A DNA stretch of 64,000 nucleotides from positions 27,826,001-27,890,000 of the forward strand of contig NC_092674.1 in NCBI RefSeq assembly GCF_964355755.1. Reading direction: 5' to 3'. Shown here in pieces: positions 48,961 to 61,502 of the stretch; the stretch's first letter is position 1; each line of letters starts with the position of its first letter. This DNA is from Antedon mediterranea (taxonomy: Eukaryota > Echinodermata > Crinoidea > Comatulida > Antedonidae). The notes under the pieces were generated by a model. That model saw nothing but the letters and a program-made list of their open reading frames with translations. It did no database searches and was not told the DNA's origin. The translations under genes were made by a program, and so were the position numbers.

Positions 48961-51889
48961 TTGGACGAATAAAATATATATTATATCTGATCTTAAAACT
49001 TTTTGAAAATGGAACATGTTCCCAATGTTAAATCATTACAGTGACATATTATAACAATAGACCTATTATAATTTATAGGTCCATCAATGATACCAACACA
49101 CAGATTTATTTGATTTATTTTATATACTATCATCATGTAATTACTTTTAAACCATGATTTGACCAAAAAGATTGTATCCTTTTATTTTGTATATTATTAT
49201 TAATTGTAGTAAGGGATTGTAATGCTTTTATAACCATACAGTACTACACAACTGCTCTTAGTCTTATCTCTGTGAGTGACAATAAAATCTCCCTCCCCAT
49301 TAAATAACACCCCCTCCCCCTTGTACCCTAATGACATTCACACAGAGGTTCCAAATATATTGAAAAGATCGTTTTTTTATGTTGCGTCATTAAAAATCTG
49401 TAATTTAACGAGAAAATGTGACTTTTATACGCAATTTTGTCCACTCATGTCGTAAATTGTTTACCACAAATGCGATAGAGCGTGACCGAAATTACGATAC
49501 GCCGTCAGCGCCCGTTGACAAATATGCTATAAAACCTATAATTGACTGTTTATAGAATAATGTAAATTTAATTTACAATAAATACTCAATGAAATATATG
49601 ACATAATAAAGAAATCCAAATATAAATTGAAATATTTACAGATAATGTGTTTAAAAATATCCAAATTAAAACGGCCTTCCATAACATAAAGTGCGCCCTC
49701 AATCGTCATACATTTATCAAACTTTTGAATTTTATGTTTATGTTTTATGCCATCACATATATTTTTCGACTTTATGTTATTGTTAACTAAATTAAGAAGG
49801 AAAAAATCCATTTGCGTCTACAAGATAATAATTTCACTTTCCAAACTTTAACAGCGGAAAACTGCCACGTTTGTGATTAGTCAGAATCAGAAAATATTTA
49901 CTCATTCTTCCCTAAAGGATGGTGGAGCTGAATTGTATTGGCATCCCACATTGTGTGACGTTTTTGAGACATTTTAGAATAAATTTCATCCCAAGTGTTA
50001 TTTGAAAATATAATATTGAAAAAAAAACCCAAAACAACGCTTTCCTCAATTACGTTGTTGCCAAATTGAATACTGGTTCTTCAAGTTGTGTATGATCGAA
50101 TCGAATTAACACGGGTGTTAAGATAAACAAATACACCATCATCCAGACTGTACCTCCCTTCCTAGACTCATAATAACTATTGTACGCATCTTGGCCGGCG
50201 GCCCACTACAATTCAGAGAATTAAAACGCATAATATTTACGAGATACTTGTTTCCATTAAGAAAGACGTTAAAGAAGATGGATAAATGGTGAAAAGCGAA
50301 TGTAATTTCTTCATTGAATGTCAACAACCATATTTATTTTCCCATAAACAAGGCCTATACAAATACATGTAAAAACTGCAGGTGTGTGGTGGTGCAGGCA
50401 GGCAATAAGCTAGGCAGATTCCGACTATACAGACATTTTGCGAAAGGATCTGATCCTGCTATTTTTTCTAATGTCCTTTCTATGACTTAATAATCGCAAT
50501 AGTTTTAAAATTGTCTGAATTTTATTTCAAAACCCAATACCAACAGCAAAATTAACTCGCAAATATAACAGGAAGGTTTTCCACCAAACGCCATGCTCTG
50601 TTGTCAAAATCTACAATTATTGTGTGAAATGAGAATATTATATCATATATCTTTGAACAATGTAAATATAGCTAGTTAACTATTTCAGCGGTACGTTTAC
50701 AATCTGCGTAGGAACCTTTTTGAAAAGTCTTTGTAGGGCCTCATCGCATAAATGTGTTTCTTTCATCTCTGTTTATTCCGTTCCGTTTACATTGTATGTT
50801 TGCCAATGTTTTTATTGAATTAAAAATTGATAGTTGGTAACTAATGTAAAGAGGGTTTGTGCAAAATGTGGTCATCCCAAACCAGAGCTGCTTAGAAGTA
50901 GTTTTGGTCATATATTTTGTAGAAACAGCACTTGTGACAAAATCTGCCGTCAATATGTGCTAACAACCACATTATTTTGTGCAAACTTGCCACCCTCAAT
51001 GTGCAATTGATGTATCAATTGATTTCTACACTTGTGTTGTTTTTGATGGAAATTATAGGTTCATATCGGCAAAAAATCATCACCCAAACATGACGCCGTT
51101 ATATGTAACACATTTTGATGTTAAATGTGCAAATAATATTTTTTTTTAATCAAAAAACTGTTTCGTTTGCTAATGTGAGATTGAACGGCTGGTAATAATA
51201 TGTATATTTTGTAACACGAAACATTTTTTTTGTGTTCAATTCAATTCAAATTCACATTTATTTAGCCAAAAGCAGCATGGACCTTACACTCGAAAAACGG
51301 CATTCTGTAGTAGTACCGGTAGTAAATCCATTTACAAAAATAAAAATAAGTCATAATATTATTGCTGAGAATTCTAAATTAACTTCAATCTGTGGAAGTA
51401 GTGTCATCATCAGCAATAGACACGATCGTATCCAGTATATCGGACAAAATGTGTTGTTTTTTAGAAGACAGCATCTTTTATTCTGGATTACACAATCATA
51501 TCTGCAAGGTGGACAAGGACAACACATCTCATTTTGGATACATACTCAGTGTTATTGCATTTTTGCTATTTATTATTGAATTTTTCAAACAAAAATATGG
51601 TATAGATAGTAACAACGGATAGAATTATGTGCTAGATGTATCCCGGGTCGTCCCTATGCAACGTATTTTGGTGTTGAAATATTATACTATATAGGGGGCG
51701 CTATAACAAGCAAAAAATTGTATTCATAAAAGCATGCACAGCAAATTCATATCCGAATACTGTATCAGCAACAATTCATTTACGGCCTACAGAATTTTGC
51801 AAATCAAGATTTTATAAGATATCTCAACCTTAAAATCATATTGATGTTTTAGTTAAACGTTTTTGGGATAGGATCCCGTTATTATCAAG
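48961..51889. other. AT-rich interior, no supported gene
   Basis: Short open stretches occur on both strands but none has exon borders or a family likeness. 51232-51280 ('caattcaaattcacatttat') may be the tail of a retroelement. Confidence 0.4.
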
Positions 51890-54800
51890 AGGTGTGTATA
51901 ACGTTAGCAAAATGTTTTCAAAATGTAATGGTTTCATTACAAAGTTATTGTTAATGTTCATTTCACGTTAGTACTAAATGTTAAATTTAAACGGTTGTTG
52001 TAAATGTTTCAACGTTATCTAAAAAAGAATGTTTGGATGTTTCTAAAACGTTAGAAAAATGTTAACATGTTATGTAATCGTTTGTTTTAAATTGTAAACG
52101 TTTGTATAACGTTCGCAAAATGTTATCAATATGTTTTCTAATGGTTTACTTACAACGTTATTGGGAACGTTCATTACACGTTAGGCCAATGTTAAAAACA
52201 AATGTTATATAGATGTCACATTTTAACGTTTATTGTAAATGTTATTTCAACGTTATTTCAAAGTTATATTGATGTTATATTTGAACGTTATTGTAAACGG
52301 TTTTTTTAACGTTAGCAAAATGATATCAAAATGTTGTCTAATGGTTTACTTACAACGTTATTCAAGTTTCAAGTTTCAAGTTTATTGTTTCACACAATAC
52401 AATACAATAGAACAGTAACATAAATTAATAAAAAAACAATTGTGTGAGGAGGACGCATTAAGCCAAGGCTTTAAGTTTGGTCCTCCAGATAATTAATATA
52501 TTTAATTATTTAATTTAAGTGAGAGAACAAAAATAAACTTCTTTCTTAGGAACGTTTATTACACGTTAGGCCAATGTTAAAAACAAATGTTATATAGATG
52601 TCACATTTTAACGTTTATTGTAAATGTTATTTCAACGTTATTTAAAAAGTTATGTTGATGTTATGTTTGAACGTTATTGTAAACGTTTGTATAACGTTAG
52701 CAAAATGTTATCAAACCTTTTTATGATCGTTTATTTACAACGTTATTGGGAATGTTTAAAACAAATGTTATGTAGATGTCACATTTTAATGTTTATTATA
52801 AATGTTATTTCAACGTTATTTAAAAGTTATGTTGATGTTATATTTGAACGTTATTGTAAACGTTTTTTTGACGTTAGCAAAATGATATCAAAATGTTGTC
52901 TAATGGTTTATTTACAACGTTATTGGGAACGTTCATTGCACGTTAGGCCAATGTTAAAAACAAATGTTATATAGATGTCACATTTTAACGTTTATTGTAA
53001 ATGTTATTTCAACGTTATTTAAAAAGTTATGTTGATGCTATATTTGAACGTTATTGTAAACGTTTTTTTAACGTTTGCAAAATGATATTAAAATGTTGTC
53101 TAATGGTTTATTTACAACGTTCTTGGGAACGTTCATTGCACGTTAGGCCAATGTTAAAAACAAATGTTATATAGATGTCACATTTTAACGTTTATTGTAA
53201 ATGTTATTTCAACGTTATTTAAAGAGTTATGTTGATGTTATATTTGAACGTTATTGTAAACGTTTGTATAACGTCAGCAACATGTTATTGAAATGTTGCT
53301 TGATGGTTTATTTACAACGTTATTGGGAACGTTCATTACACGTTAGGCCAATGTTAAAAACAAATGTTATGTAGATGTCATTTTTTAACGTTTATTGTTA
53401 ATGTTATTTCAACGTTATTTAAAAGTTATGTTGATGTTATATTTGAACGTTATTGTAAACGTTTGTATAACGTTCGCAAAATGTTATCAATATGTTTTCT
53501 TATGGTTCATTTACAAAGTTATTGGGAACGTTCATTGCACGTTAGGCCAATGTTAAAAACAAATGTTATATAGATGTCACATTTTAACGTTTATTGTAAA
53601 TGTTATTTCAACGTTATTTAAAAAGTTATGTTGATGTTATATTTGAACGTTATTGTAAACGTTTGTATAACGTTAGAAACATGTTATTGAAATGTTGCTT
53701 GATGGTTTATTTACAACGTTATTGGGAACGTTCATTGCACGTTAGGCCAATGTTAAAAACAAATGTTATGTAGATGTCATTTTTTAACGTTTATTATAAA
53801 TGTTATTTCAACGTTATTTAAAAGTTATGTTGATGTTATATTTGAAGGTTATTGTAAACGTTTGTATAACGTTCGCAAAATGTTATCAATATGTTTTCTA
53901 ATGGTTTATTTACAACGTTATTGGGAACGTTCATTGCACGTTAGGCTAATGTTAAAAACAAATGTTATATAGATGTCACATTTTAACGTTTATTGTAAAT
54001 GTTATTTCAACGTTATTTAAAAGTTATGTTGATGTTATATTTGAACGTTATTGTAAACGTTTGTATAACGTTCGCAAAATGTTATCAATATGTTTTCTAA
54101 TGGTTTATTTACAACGTTATTGGGAACGTTCATTGCACGTTAGGCTAATGTTAAAAACAAATGTTATATAGATGTCACATTTTAACGTTTATTGTAAATG
54201 TTATTTCAACGTTATTTAAAAGTTATGTTGATGTTATATTTGAACGTTATTGTAAACGTTTGTATAACGTTCGCAAAATGTTATCAATATGTTTTCTAAT
54301 GGTTTATTTACAACGTTATTGGGAACGTTGATTGCACGTTAGGCAAATATTATTTAAAACAGTTATGTAGATGTTGCTTTTCAATGTTATTGTGAATGTT
54401 TTACAGACGTTATATAAATATTATTTAGAACGTTAGACAGATGTTGAGTTTGAACGTTATTTTATACTGTCTGATTAACGTTATCAGCATGTTATAAAAA
54501 CATATTGATTGCAACGTTTTTGTGAACGTTCAATTAACGTTAGACAAATGTTACTGAATTAGTTTTGTAAATGTTACTTTTGGACATTATTGTAAACGTT
54601 ATTCTAACATTAGATGAACGTTATCAAAACATGTTTTGTAATGGTTACATTTTGAATGTTATTGTAAATGTCCTTCAAACGTTACATAAACGTTATTATA
54701 AATGTTCTGTATGAGGTAAAACGTAACATTTTGTAGAACGTTTATTTAACGTTAGGTAAATGTTAATAAAACAAGTTTGGAAAATGTTATATATTAACGT

Positions 54801-54951
54801 TATTATAAACGTTTTTACAACGTTGAAAGAATGTCCGACGAATAAGTCTTGTTAAGTGAACGTTATGTTAATGTTCTTTTAACGTTCGTAGTGAACCTAA
54901 CCAAACAATAACCAAACAAGAACGTTAGAAAAACGTTATGTGTTTGCTGGG
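51890..54951. repeat. AACGTT-rich about 199-bp tandem array (right)
   Basis: 'gggaacgtt' recurs at 52925, 53125, 53325, 53524, 53724, 53923, 54122 and 54321, a period of 199-200 bp. Units carry 'gttatttcaacgttattt', 'gtaaacgtttgtataacgtt' and 'tacaacgttattgggaacg'. Units are very similar in the centre and decay toward 54950. Repetitive reading frames of about 69 codons here are by-products of the array. Confidence 0.9.
52363..52551 (-). mobile_element. retroelement 3' end inserted in the right array
   Basis: About 190 bp starting 'caagtttcaagtttcaagtt' and 'tattgtttcacacaataca' interrupts an array unit ('acaacgttatt' before, 'aacgtttattacacgtt' after). Reverse-complemented, it ends in '...aataaacttgaaacttg', as LINE/SINE 3' ends do. 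Confidence 0.55.
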
Positions 54952-54971
54952 TTCAACATTCATATTTCCTA

Positions 54972-55132
54972 AAGCCGATTTTCCACTAGGCGAATTTGTT
55001 CGCGCGAATCGAAGGCGTCCGCTAATACGCATGCGTAGAGAAGGATGTGGAAGATGTAAACATGAATACACATGCGTACAAGCTGGCGCTTTCGATTCGC
55101 GCGAACAAATTCGCCTAGTGGAAAATCGGCTT
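54972..55132. mobile_element. foldback MITE, 161 bp, upstream of copy G
   Basis: The arms AAGCCGATTTTCCACTAGGC and the following 'gaatttgttcgcgcgaatcg' are repeated in reverse at 55087-55132, ending GCCTAGTGGAAAATCGGCTT. Arms are about 45 bp with near-perfect pairing around a 70-bp centre. It lies only 20 bp from the right end of the 23-kb element. Confidence 0.8.
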
Positions 55133-55278
55133 AAGTGACATACGGATGTGTGTGCTTTTTAACATAATTATATTAGTTTCACCAATGGCAACCTTTCACA
55201 ATTATGCTGGTATAATAAATACTTATGCAAAATACTATTGTATAGCTTTAGTGTTTATTTATTTCACTCCTTGTAAGA

Positions 55279-58200
55279 ATGTTTAAAATGGCCTTGTCAA
55301 AAAAGAAAAGCTACGTCCATGCCCCAGGTCTGAAGCCCTTTATTGGGCTGACGATGCACGAAATGTTGGAAGAGAGGGTGAAGAAAAATCTGGACAGAGA
55401 AATGCTTGTTTTTTTCGGCGATAATGAACCTTTGCTGAATTTAAGAAAAGAGTGATTTGCCAATCAACGCACATTCTGCTAAACACGTTTAGCCTGTGTA
55501 ATTCTCGTTTGGTTTTAAAACCTTTTGAACACAACTTTTTTTTTCTATGTAGTATAAAGCCGTTATATGTGTAAATTATAGAACCTGAAGCTATGACTAG
55601 ATTCTTCTTTTTTTCAGGTAGTAGACTTAGCAGCCGGGTTCCTATTCAAACTTGGTCTTCGTCGTGGTGATCGTATAGCTGTTATAGGCGCTAACCACGT
55701 AGAATGGCCCCTTATTACAGGTGCAGCGAGAGCCATAGGCGTCGGTGTGGAGGTATATCAATATTTATTTATTGATATCAGTATTTATATGGTATAGGCC
55801 TATTTTCATGTAATTTTTAAAATGTAAACAGTGTTATTTTTCTTCAGGCTAACCTGCTATTTGGTCATAACCCCCAAACGTTCAAGAAAATATTGTCACA
55901 TGTATGTAAGTATCCTGTTACTCTTTCAATTTCAGATTTTGTGTATTGCTGCAAAATGTTAGCCTGGCCTATTCCACTACGTTTCTAATTATTATTATCC
56001 TATATTAAATTTATGGAGTAACTTCATGCGTCCGAACCCCGTGTTTCATGTTTTATATTATTCGTTTTGGACAGGCCACTTTCCCTCCCCACTCTGTGTC
56101 AATCAATCAATCAATCGATCAATAATCTTTATGTACTTCGTATACAAATTGAATCATACATTTAAAAAATAAATAATGGAATCTGATTAATCTATGACGA
56201 GTATAAAAAATACATATACAATTATATCAAATTTATAATTTACAGGTATCGTGTGCAAAGCGTTGTTCATAATTCGTAGCCCTGATACACTTTACCAAAT
56301 GGTTTGTGAAATGATTCCAGAGTTAAGTGAAAGTATTCCAGATGACCTGAATTCAAAACAGTGAGTATGGATAATTTGAATATTATGCTGTATGTATAAG
56401 GTCTGGAACCATAATAATATATTAATACCTGCCAAAATATCATGCAAAGCGCTGATCATATCACACTAATTATCATTTATCGAGGTTAGAGGGTCATCTG
56501 TTAAGTTAACAATGTTCTACCATCAATTCAATTCAATAAAACTATATTATTACAAACTCCGGAGAAATTAGTTTGGTTGTGGTGTACAAAGATTCATTAA
56601 AACGTTTCAAAAGCACACAAAAAGACAAGCACAATCATAACATTGAACACTAATTAATCAGGTTCAATTCTCCAGACTGCAACAATTTGTATTTAAAGTA
56701 TATTTTGTATATATGTGTTTCTCCGAGTTAAATTTTAAATACTGCTTCTTTTTTTTTTGTAGGTTCCCAGATTTAAAGAAGGTTATAGCCGTTGGTCCAA
56801 ATTGTAAAATGTTAAGTGGTATAAAATAGTGCGTTTGTTTGTTGGAGCATAAAGATTATTTCTCCATGATTTGAGTATTAATTCAAGATTGAACCCCGAC
56901 CCTTCCATGGTTTGATTTTTTGCGTCATATTGAAAGTTTTTTTTTTTTTTCGGTGGAACATTGAACTTTGCCGATATTTCTATTTCTGGATGTGAGGAAG
57001 AAGTAGCAAAAGCGGCCAAGAAAGTCACAATTGATGACGTCAGCCACATTAGCATGACATCGGTAAAAAATATTACTATTTTCAAAATCGACATTATAAT
57101 TTCCAGCTGTTTTATTCGTCATAGAACATTTCTATCTCAGGCTACCATGCTGATTTTTAATCTCAGTATTATTGTAAACGTTGTGAATTTTATTCCACTC
57201 CAAATTACACTTAAACTATCGGCTTACGGTATTTTATTTTTTATTCCGTAGGGCACAACTGGATCACCGAAATTAGTACCGTATACTCATTTCCAAACGC
57301 TCAACAGTAAGTTACATCATTCTGACACATAAATGTGACGAGAACCAAGTAGGAAAGATTTATCTTTGTAACTACAAAATGTAGAGGGATTCATTATTAA
57401 TATTAAGAACGGAAAGTTCTGTCTACACTATCAAACTAGTAGTGATATGCCCAAATGTGGTAGTGATATGCCCAAATGTGGTAGTGATATGCCCAAATGT
57501 AGTAGTGATATGCCCAAATGTGGTAGTGATATGCCCAAATGTGGTAGTGATATGCCCAAATGTGGTAGTGATATGCCCAAATGTGGTAGTGATATGCCCA
57601 AATGTGGTAGTGATATGCCCAAATGTGGTAGTGATATGCCCAAATGTGGTAGTGATATGCCTAAATGTGGTAGTGATATGCCCAAATGTGGTAGTGATAT
57701 GCCCAAATGTGGTAGTGATATGCCCAAATGTGGTAGTGATATGCCCAAATGTGGTAGTGATATGCCCAAATGTGGTAGTGATATGCCCAAATGTGGTAGT
57801 GATATGCCCAAATGTGGTAGTGATATGCCCAAATGTGGTAGTGATATGCCCAAATGTGGTAGTGATATGCTCAAATGTGGTAGTGATATGCCCAAATGTG
57901 GTAGTGATATGCCCAAATGTGGTAGTGATATGCCCAAATGTGGTAGTGATATGCCCAAATGTGGTAGTGATATGCCCAAATGTGGTAGTGATATACCCAA
58001 ATGTAGTAGTGATATGCCCAAATGTGGTAGTGATATGCCCAAATGTGGTAGTGATATGCCCAAATGTGGTAGTGATATGCCCAAATGTGGTAGTGATATG
58101 CCCAAATGTGGTAGTGATATGCCCAAATGTGGTAGTGATATGCCCAAATGTAGTAGTGATATGCCCAAATGTGGTAGTGATATGCCCAAATGTAGTAGTG

Positions 58201-61200
58201 ATATGCCCAAATGTGGTAGTGATATGCCTAAATGTGGTAGTGATATGCCCAAATGTGGTAGTGATATGCCCAAATGTGGTAGTGATATGCCCAAATGTAG
58301 TAGTGATATGCCCAAATGTGGTAGTGATATGCCCAAATGTGGTAGTGATATGCCCAAATGTGGTAGTGATATGCCCAAATGTGGTAGTGATATGCCCAAA
58401 TGTAGTAGTGATATGCCCAAATGTAGTAGTGATATGCCCAAATGTAGTAGTGATATGCCCAAATGTAGTAGTGATATGCCCTAATGTGGTAGTGATATGC
58501 CCAAATGTAGTAGTGATATGCCCAAATGTGGTAGTGATATGCCCAAATGTGGTAGTGATATGCCCAAATGTGGTAGTGATATGCCCAAATGTGGTAGTGA
58601 TATGCCCAAATGTAGTAGTGATATGCCCAAATGTGGTAGTGATATGCCCAAATGTGGTAGTGATATGCCCAAATGTGGTAGTGATATGCCCAAATGTAGT
58701 AGTGATATGCCCAAATGTGGTAGTGATATGCCCAAATGTGGTAGTGATATGCCCAAATGTAGTAGTGATATGCCCAAATGTGGTAGTGATATGCCTAAAT
58801 GTGGTAGTGATATGCCCAAATGTGGTAGTGATATGCCCAAATGTGGTAGTGATATGCCCAAATGTAGTAGTGATATGCCCAAATGTGGTAGTGATATGCC
58901 CAAATGTGGTAGTGATATGCCCAAATGTGGTAGTGATATGCCCAAATGTGGTAGTGATATGCCCAAATGTGGTAGTGATATGCCCAAATGTGGTAGTGAT
59001 ATGCCCAAATGTGGTAGTGATATACCCAAATGTAGTAGTGATATGCCCAAATGTGGTAGTGATATGCCCAAATGTGGTAGTGATATGCCCAAATGTGGTA
59101 GTGATATGCCCAAATGTGGTAGTGATATGCCCAAATGTGGTAGTGATATGCCCAAATGTGGTAGTGATATGCCCAAATGTAGTAGTGATATGCCCAAATG
59201 TGGTAGTGATATGCCCAAATGTAGTAGTGATATGCCCAAATGTGGTAGTGATATGCCTAAATGTGGTAGTGATATGCCCAAATGTGGTAGTGATATGCCC
59301 AAATGTGGTAGTGATATGCCCAAATGTAGTAGTGATATGCCCAAATGTGGTAGTGATATGCCCAAATGTGGTAGTGATATGCCCAAATGTGGTAGTGATA
59401 TGCCCAAATGTGGTAGTGATATGCCCAAATGTAGTAGTGATATGCCCAAATGTAGTAGTGATATGCCCAAATGTAGTAGTGATATGCCCAAATGTAGTAG
59501 TGATATGCCCTAATGTGGTAGTGATATGCCCAAATGTAGTAGTGATATGCCCAAATGTGGTAGTGATATGCCCAAATGTGGTAGTGATATGCCCAAATGT
59601 GGTAGTGATATGCCCAAATGTGGTAGTGATATGCCCAAATGTGGTAGTGATATGCCCAAATGTGGTAGTGATATGCCCAAATGTGGTAGTGATATGCCCA
59701 AATGTGGTAGTGATATGCCCAAATGTGGTAGTGATATGCCCAAATGTGGTAGTGATATGCCCAAATGTGGTAGTGATATGCCCAAATGTGGTAGTGATAT
59801 GCCCAAATGTGGTAGTGATATGCCTAAATGTGGTAGTGATATGCCCAAATGTGGTAGTGATATGCCCAAATGTGGTAGTGATATGCCCAAATGTGGTAGT
59901 GATATGCCCAAATGTGGTAGTGATATGCCCAAATGTGGTAGTGATATGCCCAAATGTGGTAGTGATATGCCCAAATGTGGTAGTGATATGCCCAAATGTA
60001 GTAGTGATATGCCCAAATGTAGTAGTGATATGCCCAAATGTAGTAGTGATATGCCCAAATGTAGTAGTGATATGCCCTAATGTGGTAGTGATATGCCCAA
60101 ATGTGGTAGTGATATGCCCAAATGTGGTAGTGATATGCCCAAATGTGGTAGTGATATGCCCAAATGTGGTAGTGATATGCCCAAATGTGGTAGTGATATG
60201 CCCAAATGTGGTAGTGATATGCCCAAATGTGGTAGTGATATGCCCAAATGTGGTAGTGATATGCCCAAATGTGGTAGTGATATGCCTAAATGTGGTAGTG
60301 ATATGCCCAAATGTGGTAGTGATATGCCCAAATGTGGTAGTGATATGCCCAAATGTGGTAGTGATATGCCCAAATGTGGTAGTGATATGCCCAAATGTGG
60401 TAGTGATATGCCCAAATGTGGTAGTGATATGCCCAAATGCGGTAGTGATATGCCCAAATGCGGTAGTGATATGCCCAAATGCGGTAGTGATATGCTCAAA
60501 TGTGGTAGTGATATGCCCAAATGTGGTAGTGATATGCCCAAATGTGGTAGTGATATGCCCAAATGTGGTAGTGATATGCTCAAATGTGGTAGTGATATGC
60601 CCAAATGTGGTAGTGATATGCCCAAATGTGGTAGTGATATGCCCAAATGTGGTAGTGATATGCCCAAATGTGGTAGTGATATGCCCAAATGTGGTAGTGA
60701 TATGCCCAAATGTGGTAGTGATATGCCCAAATGTGGTAGTGATATGCCCAAATGTGGTAGTGATATGCCCAAATGTGGTAGTGATATGCCCAAATGTGGT
60801 AGTGATATGCCCAAATGTGGTAGTGATATGCCCAAATGTGGTAGTGATATGCCCAAATGTGGTAGTGATATGCCCAAATGTGGTAGTGATATGCCCAAAT
60901 GTGGTAGTGATATGCCCAAATGTGGTAGTGATATGCCCAAATGTGGTAGTGATATGCCCAAATGTGGTAGTGATATGCCCAAATGTGGTAGTGATATGCT
61001 CAAATGTGGTAGTGAAATGCCCAAATGTGGTAGTGATATGCCCAAATGTGGTAGTGATATGCCCAAATGTGGTAGTGATATGCCCAAATGTGGTAGTGAT
61101 ATGCCCAAATGTGGTAGTGATATGCCCAAATGTGGTAGTGATATGCCCAAATGTGGTAGTGATATGCTCAAATGTGGTAGTGAAATGCCCAAATGTGGTA

Positions 61201-61502
61201 GTGATATGCCCAAATAGATTATGGATACTATATGTATTTTATGCTATAAAAGAACAATTATTTTGTATTGATTACGTCATCAGCATTACGATATCAAAAC
61301 CGGTATACAAAGATACGTCGGGATACGTAAACAGAAACGTGCTTACACTATACAATTGTTTCATATACATCCTTGCTATCCCTGTATGTACATTTAAATC
61401 GTGTCATCAACAACTTATTTTTGTTTACAGGTGGATTGTAAGAAGTTGCAAAAGATGGCTATTGGTCGAATTAAATTACCGAACACGCCTTATCAAGAAT
61501 AA
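55279..61502 (+). pseudogene. ACSF2-like copy G, exons 1-7 and 18 only, middle replaced by satellite
   Basis: Remaining exons: 1 (55279-55451), 2 (55618-55749 or 55752), 3 (55848-55901), 4 (56246-56360), 5 (56763-56810), 6 (56954-57062), 7 (57252-about 57307, cut short) and 18 (61431-61502, ending TAA). Exons 8-17 are gone, and the 21-bp satellite occupies the gap. Lesions: 7 bases lost in exon 1 (GAACCTTTGCTG), giving TGA; the donor of exon 2 altered by loss of a T (a GT three bases later would keep frame); 2 bases gained at the start of exon 4, giving TAA at 56270; the acceptor of exon 6 reads GG instead of AG. The start (MFKMALSKKKSYVHAPGLKP) and upstream DNA resemble copy D. It cannot make a synthetase. 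Confidence 0.88.
57437..61216. repeat. 21-bp satellite, about 180 units, with 1029-bp higher-order repeat
   Basis: Uninterrupted units of ATGCCCAAATGTGGTAGTGA plus T. Because 21 is a multiple of 3, several frames on both strands are open for hundreds of codons (VVICPNV, MPKCGSD and LGISLPH periodic peptides). None should be taken as a gene. Marker variants recur at fixed spacing: CCCTAATG at about 58480 and 59509 (1029 bp = 49 units) and 60076 (567 bp = 27 units); ATATACCC at 57991 and 59020 (1029 bp). Clusters of four 'tgtagtagtgat' variants precede each CCCTAATG. Confidence 0.97.

Larger units (their letters stand above)
31991..54951. mobile_element. candidate giant (about 23 kb) terminal-inverted-repeat transposon
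   Basis: The left end reads CCCAGCAAACAATATAACGT and the right end ATGTGTTTGCTGGG; reverse-complemented, the right end is CCCAGCAAACACATAACGTT. Immediately inside lie AACGTT-rich tandem arrays, 176-bp units on the left and about 199-bp units on the right, which look like subterminal binding repeats. DNA outside the ends (31915-31930 and about 55149-55215) matches two adjoining parts of the region upstream of copy D (12500-12600), as expected if a large insert split the promoter region of copy G. I could not define a target-site duplication. No transposase reading frame is evident, so it is non-autonomous or decayed. Two independent one-ended elements are the main alternative. Confidence 0.5.

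Noticed and set aside
52624-54171. Four similar frames of about 69-116 codons starting MLCRCH or MLFQRY
   Set aside because: They repeat every 199 bp with the AACGTT array and have no independent coding signal.
53300-54340. CRISPR-like array
   Set aside because: Repeats are contiguous 199-bp units without unique spacers, in a eukaryotic genome with introns.
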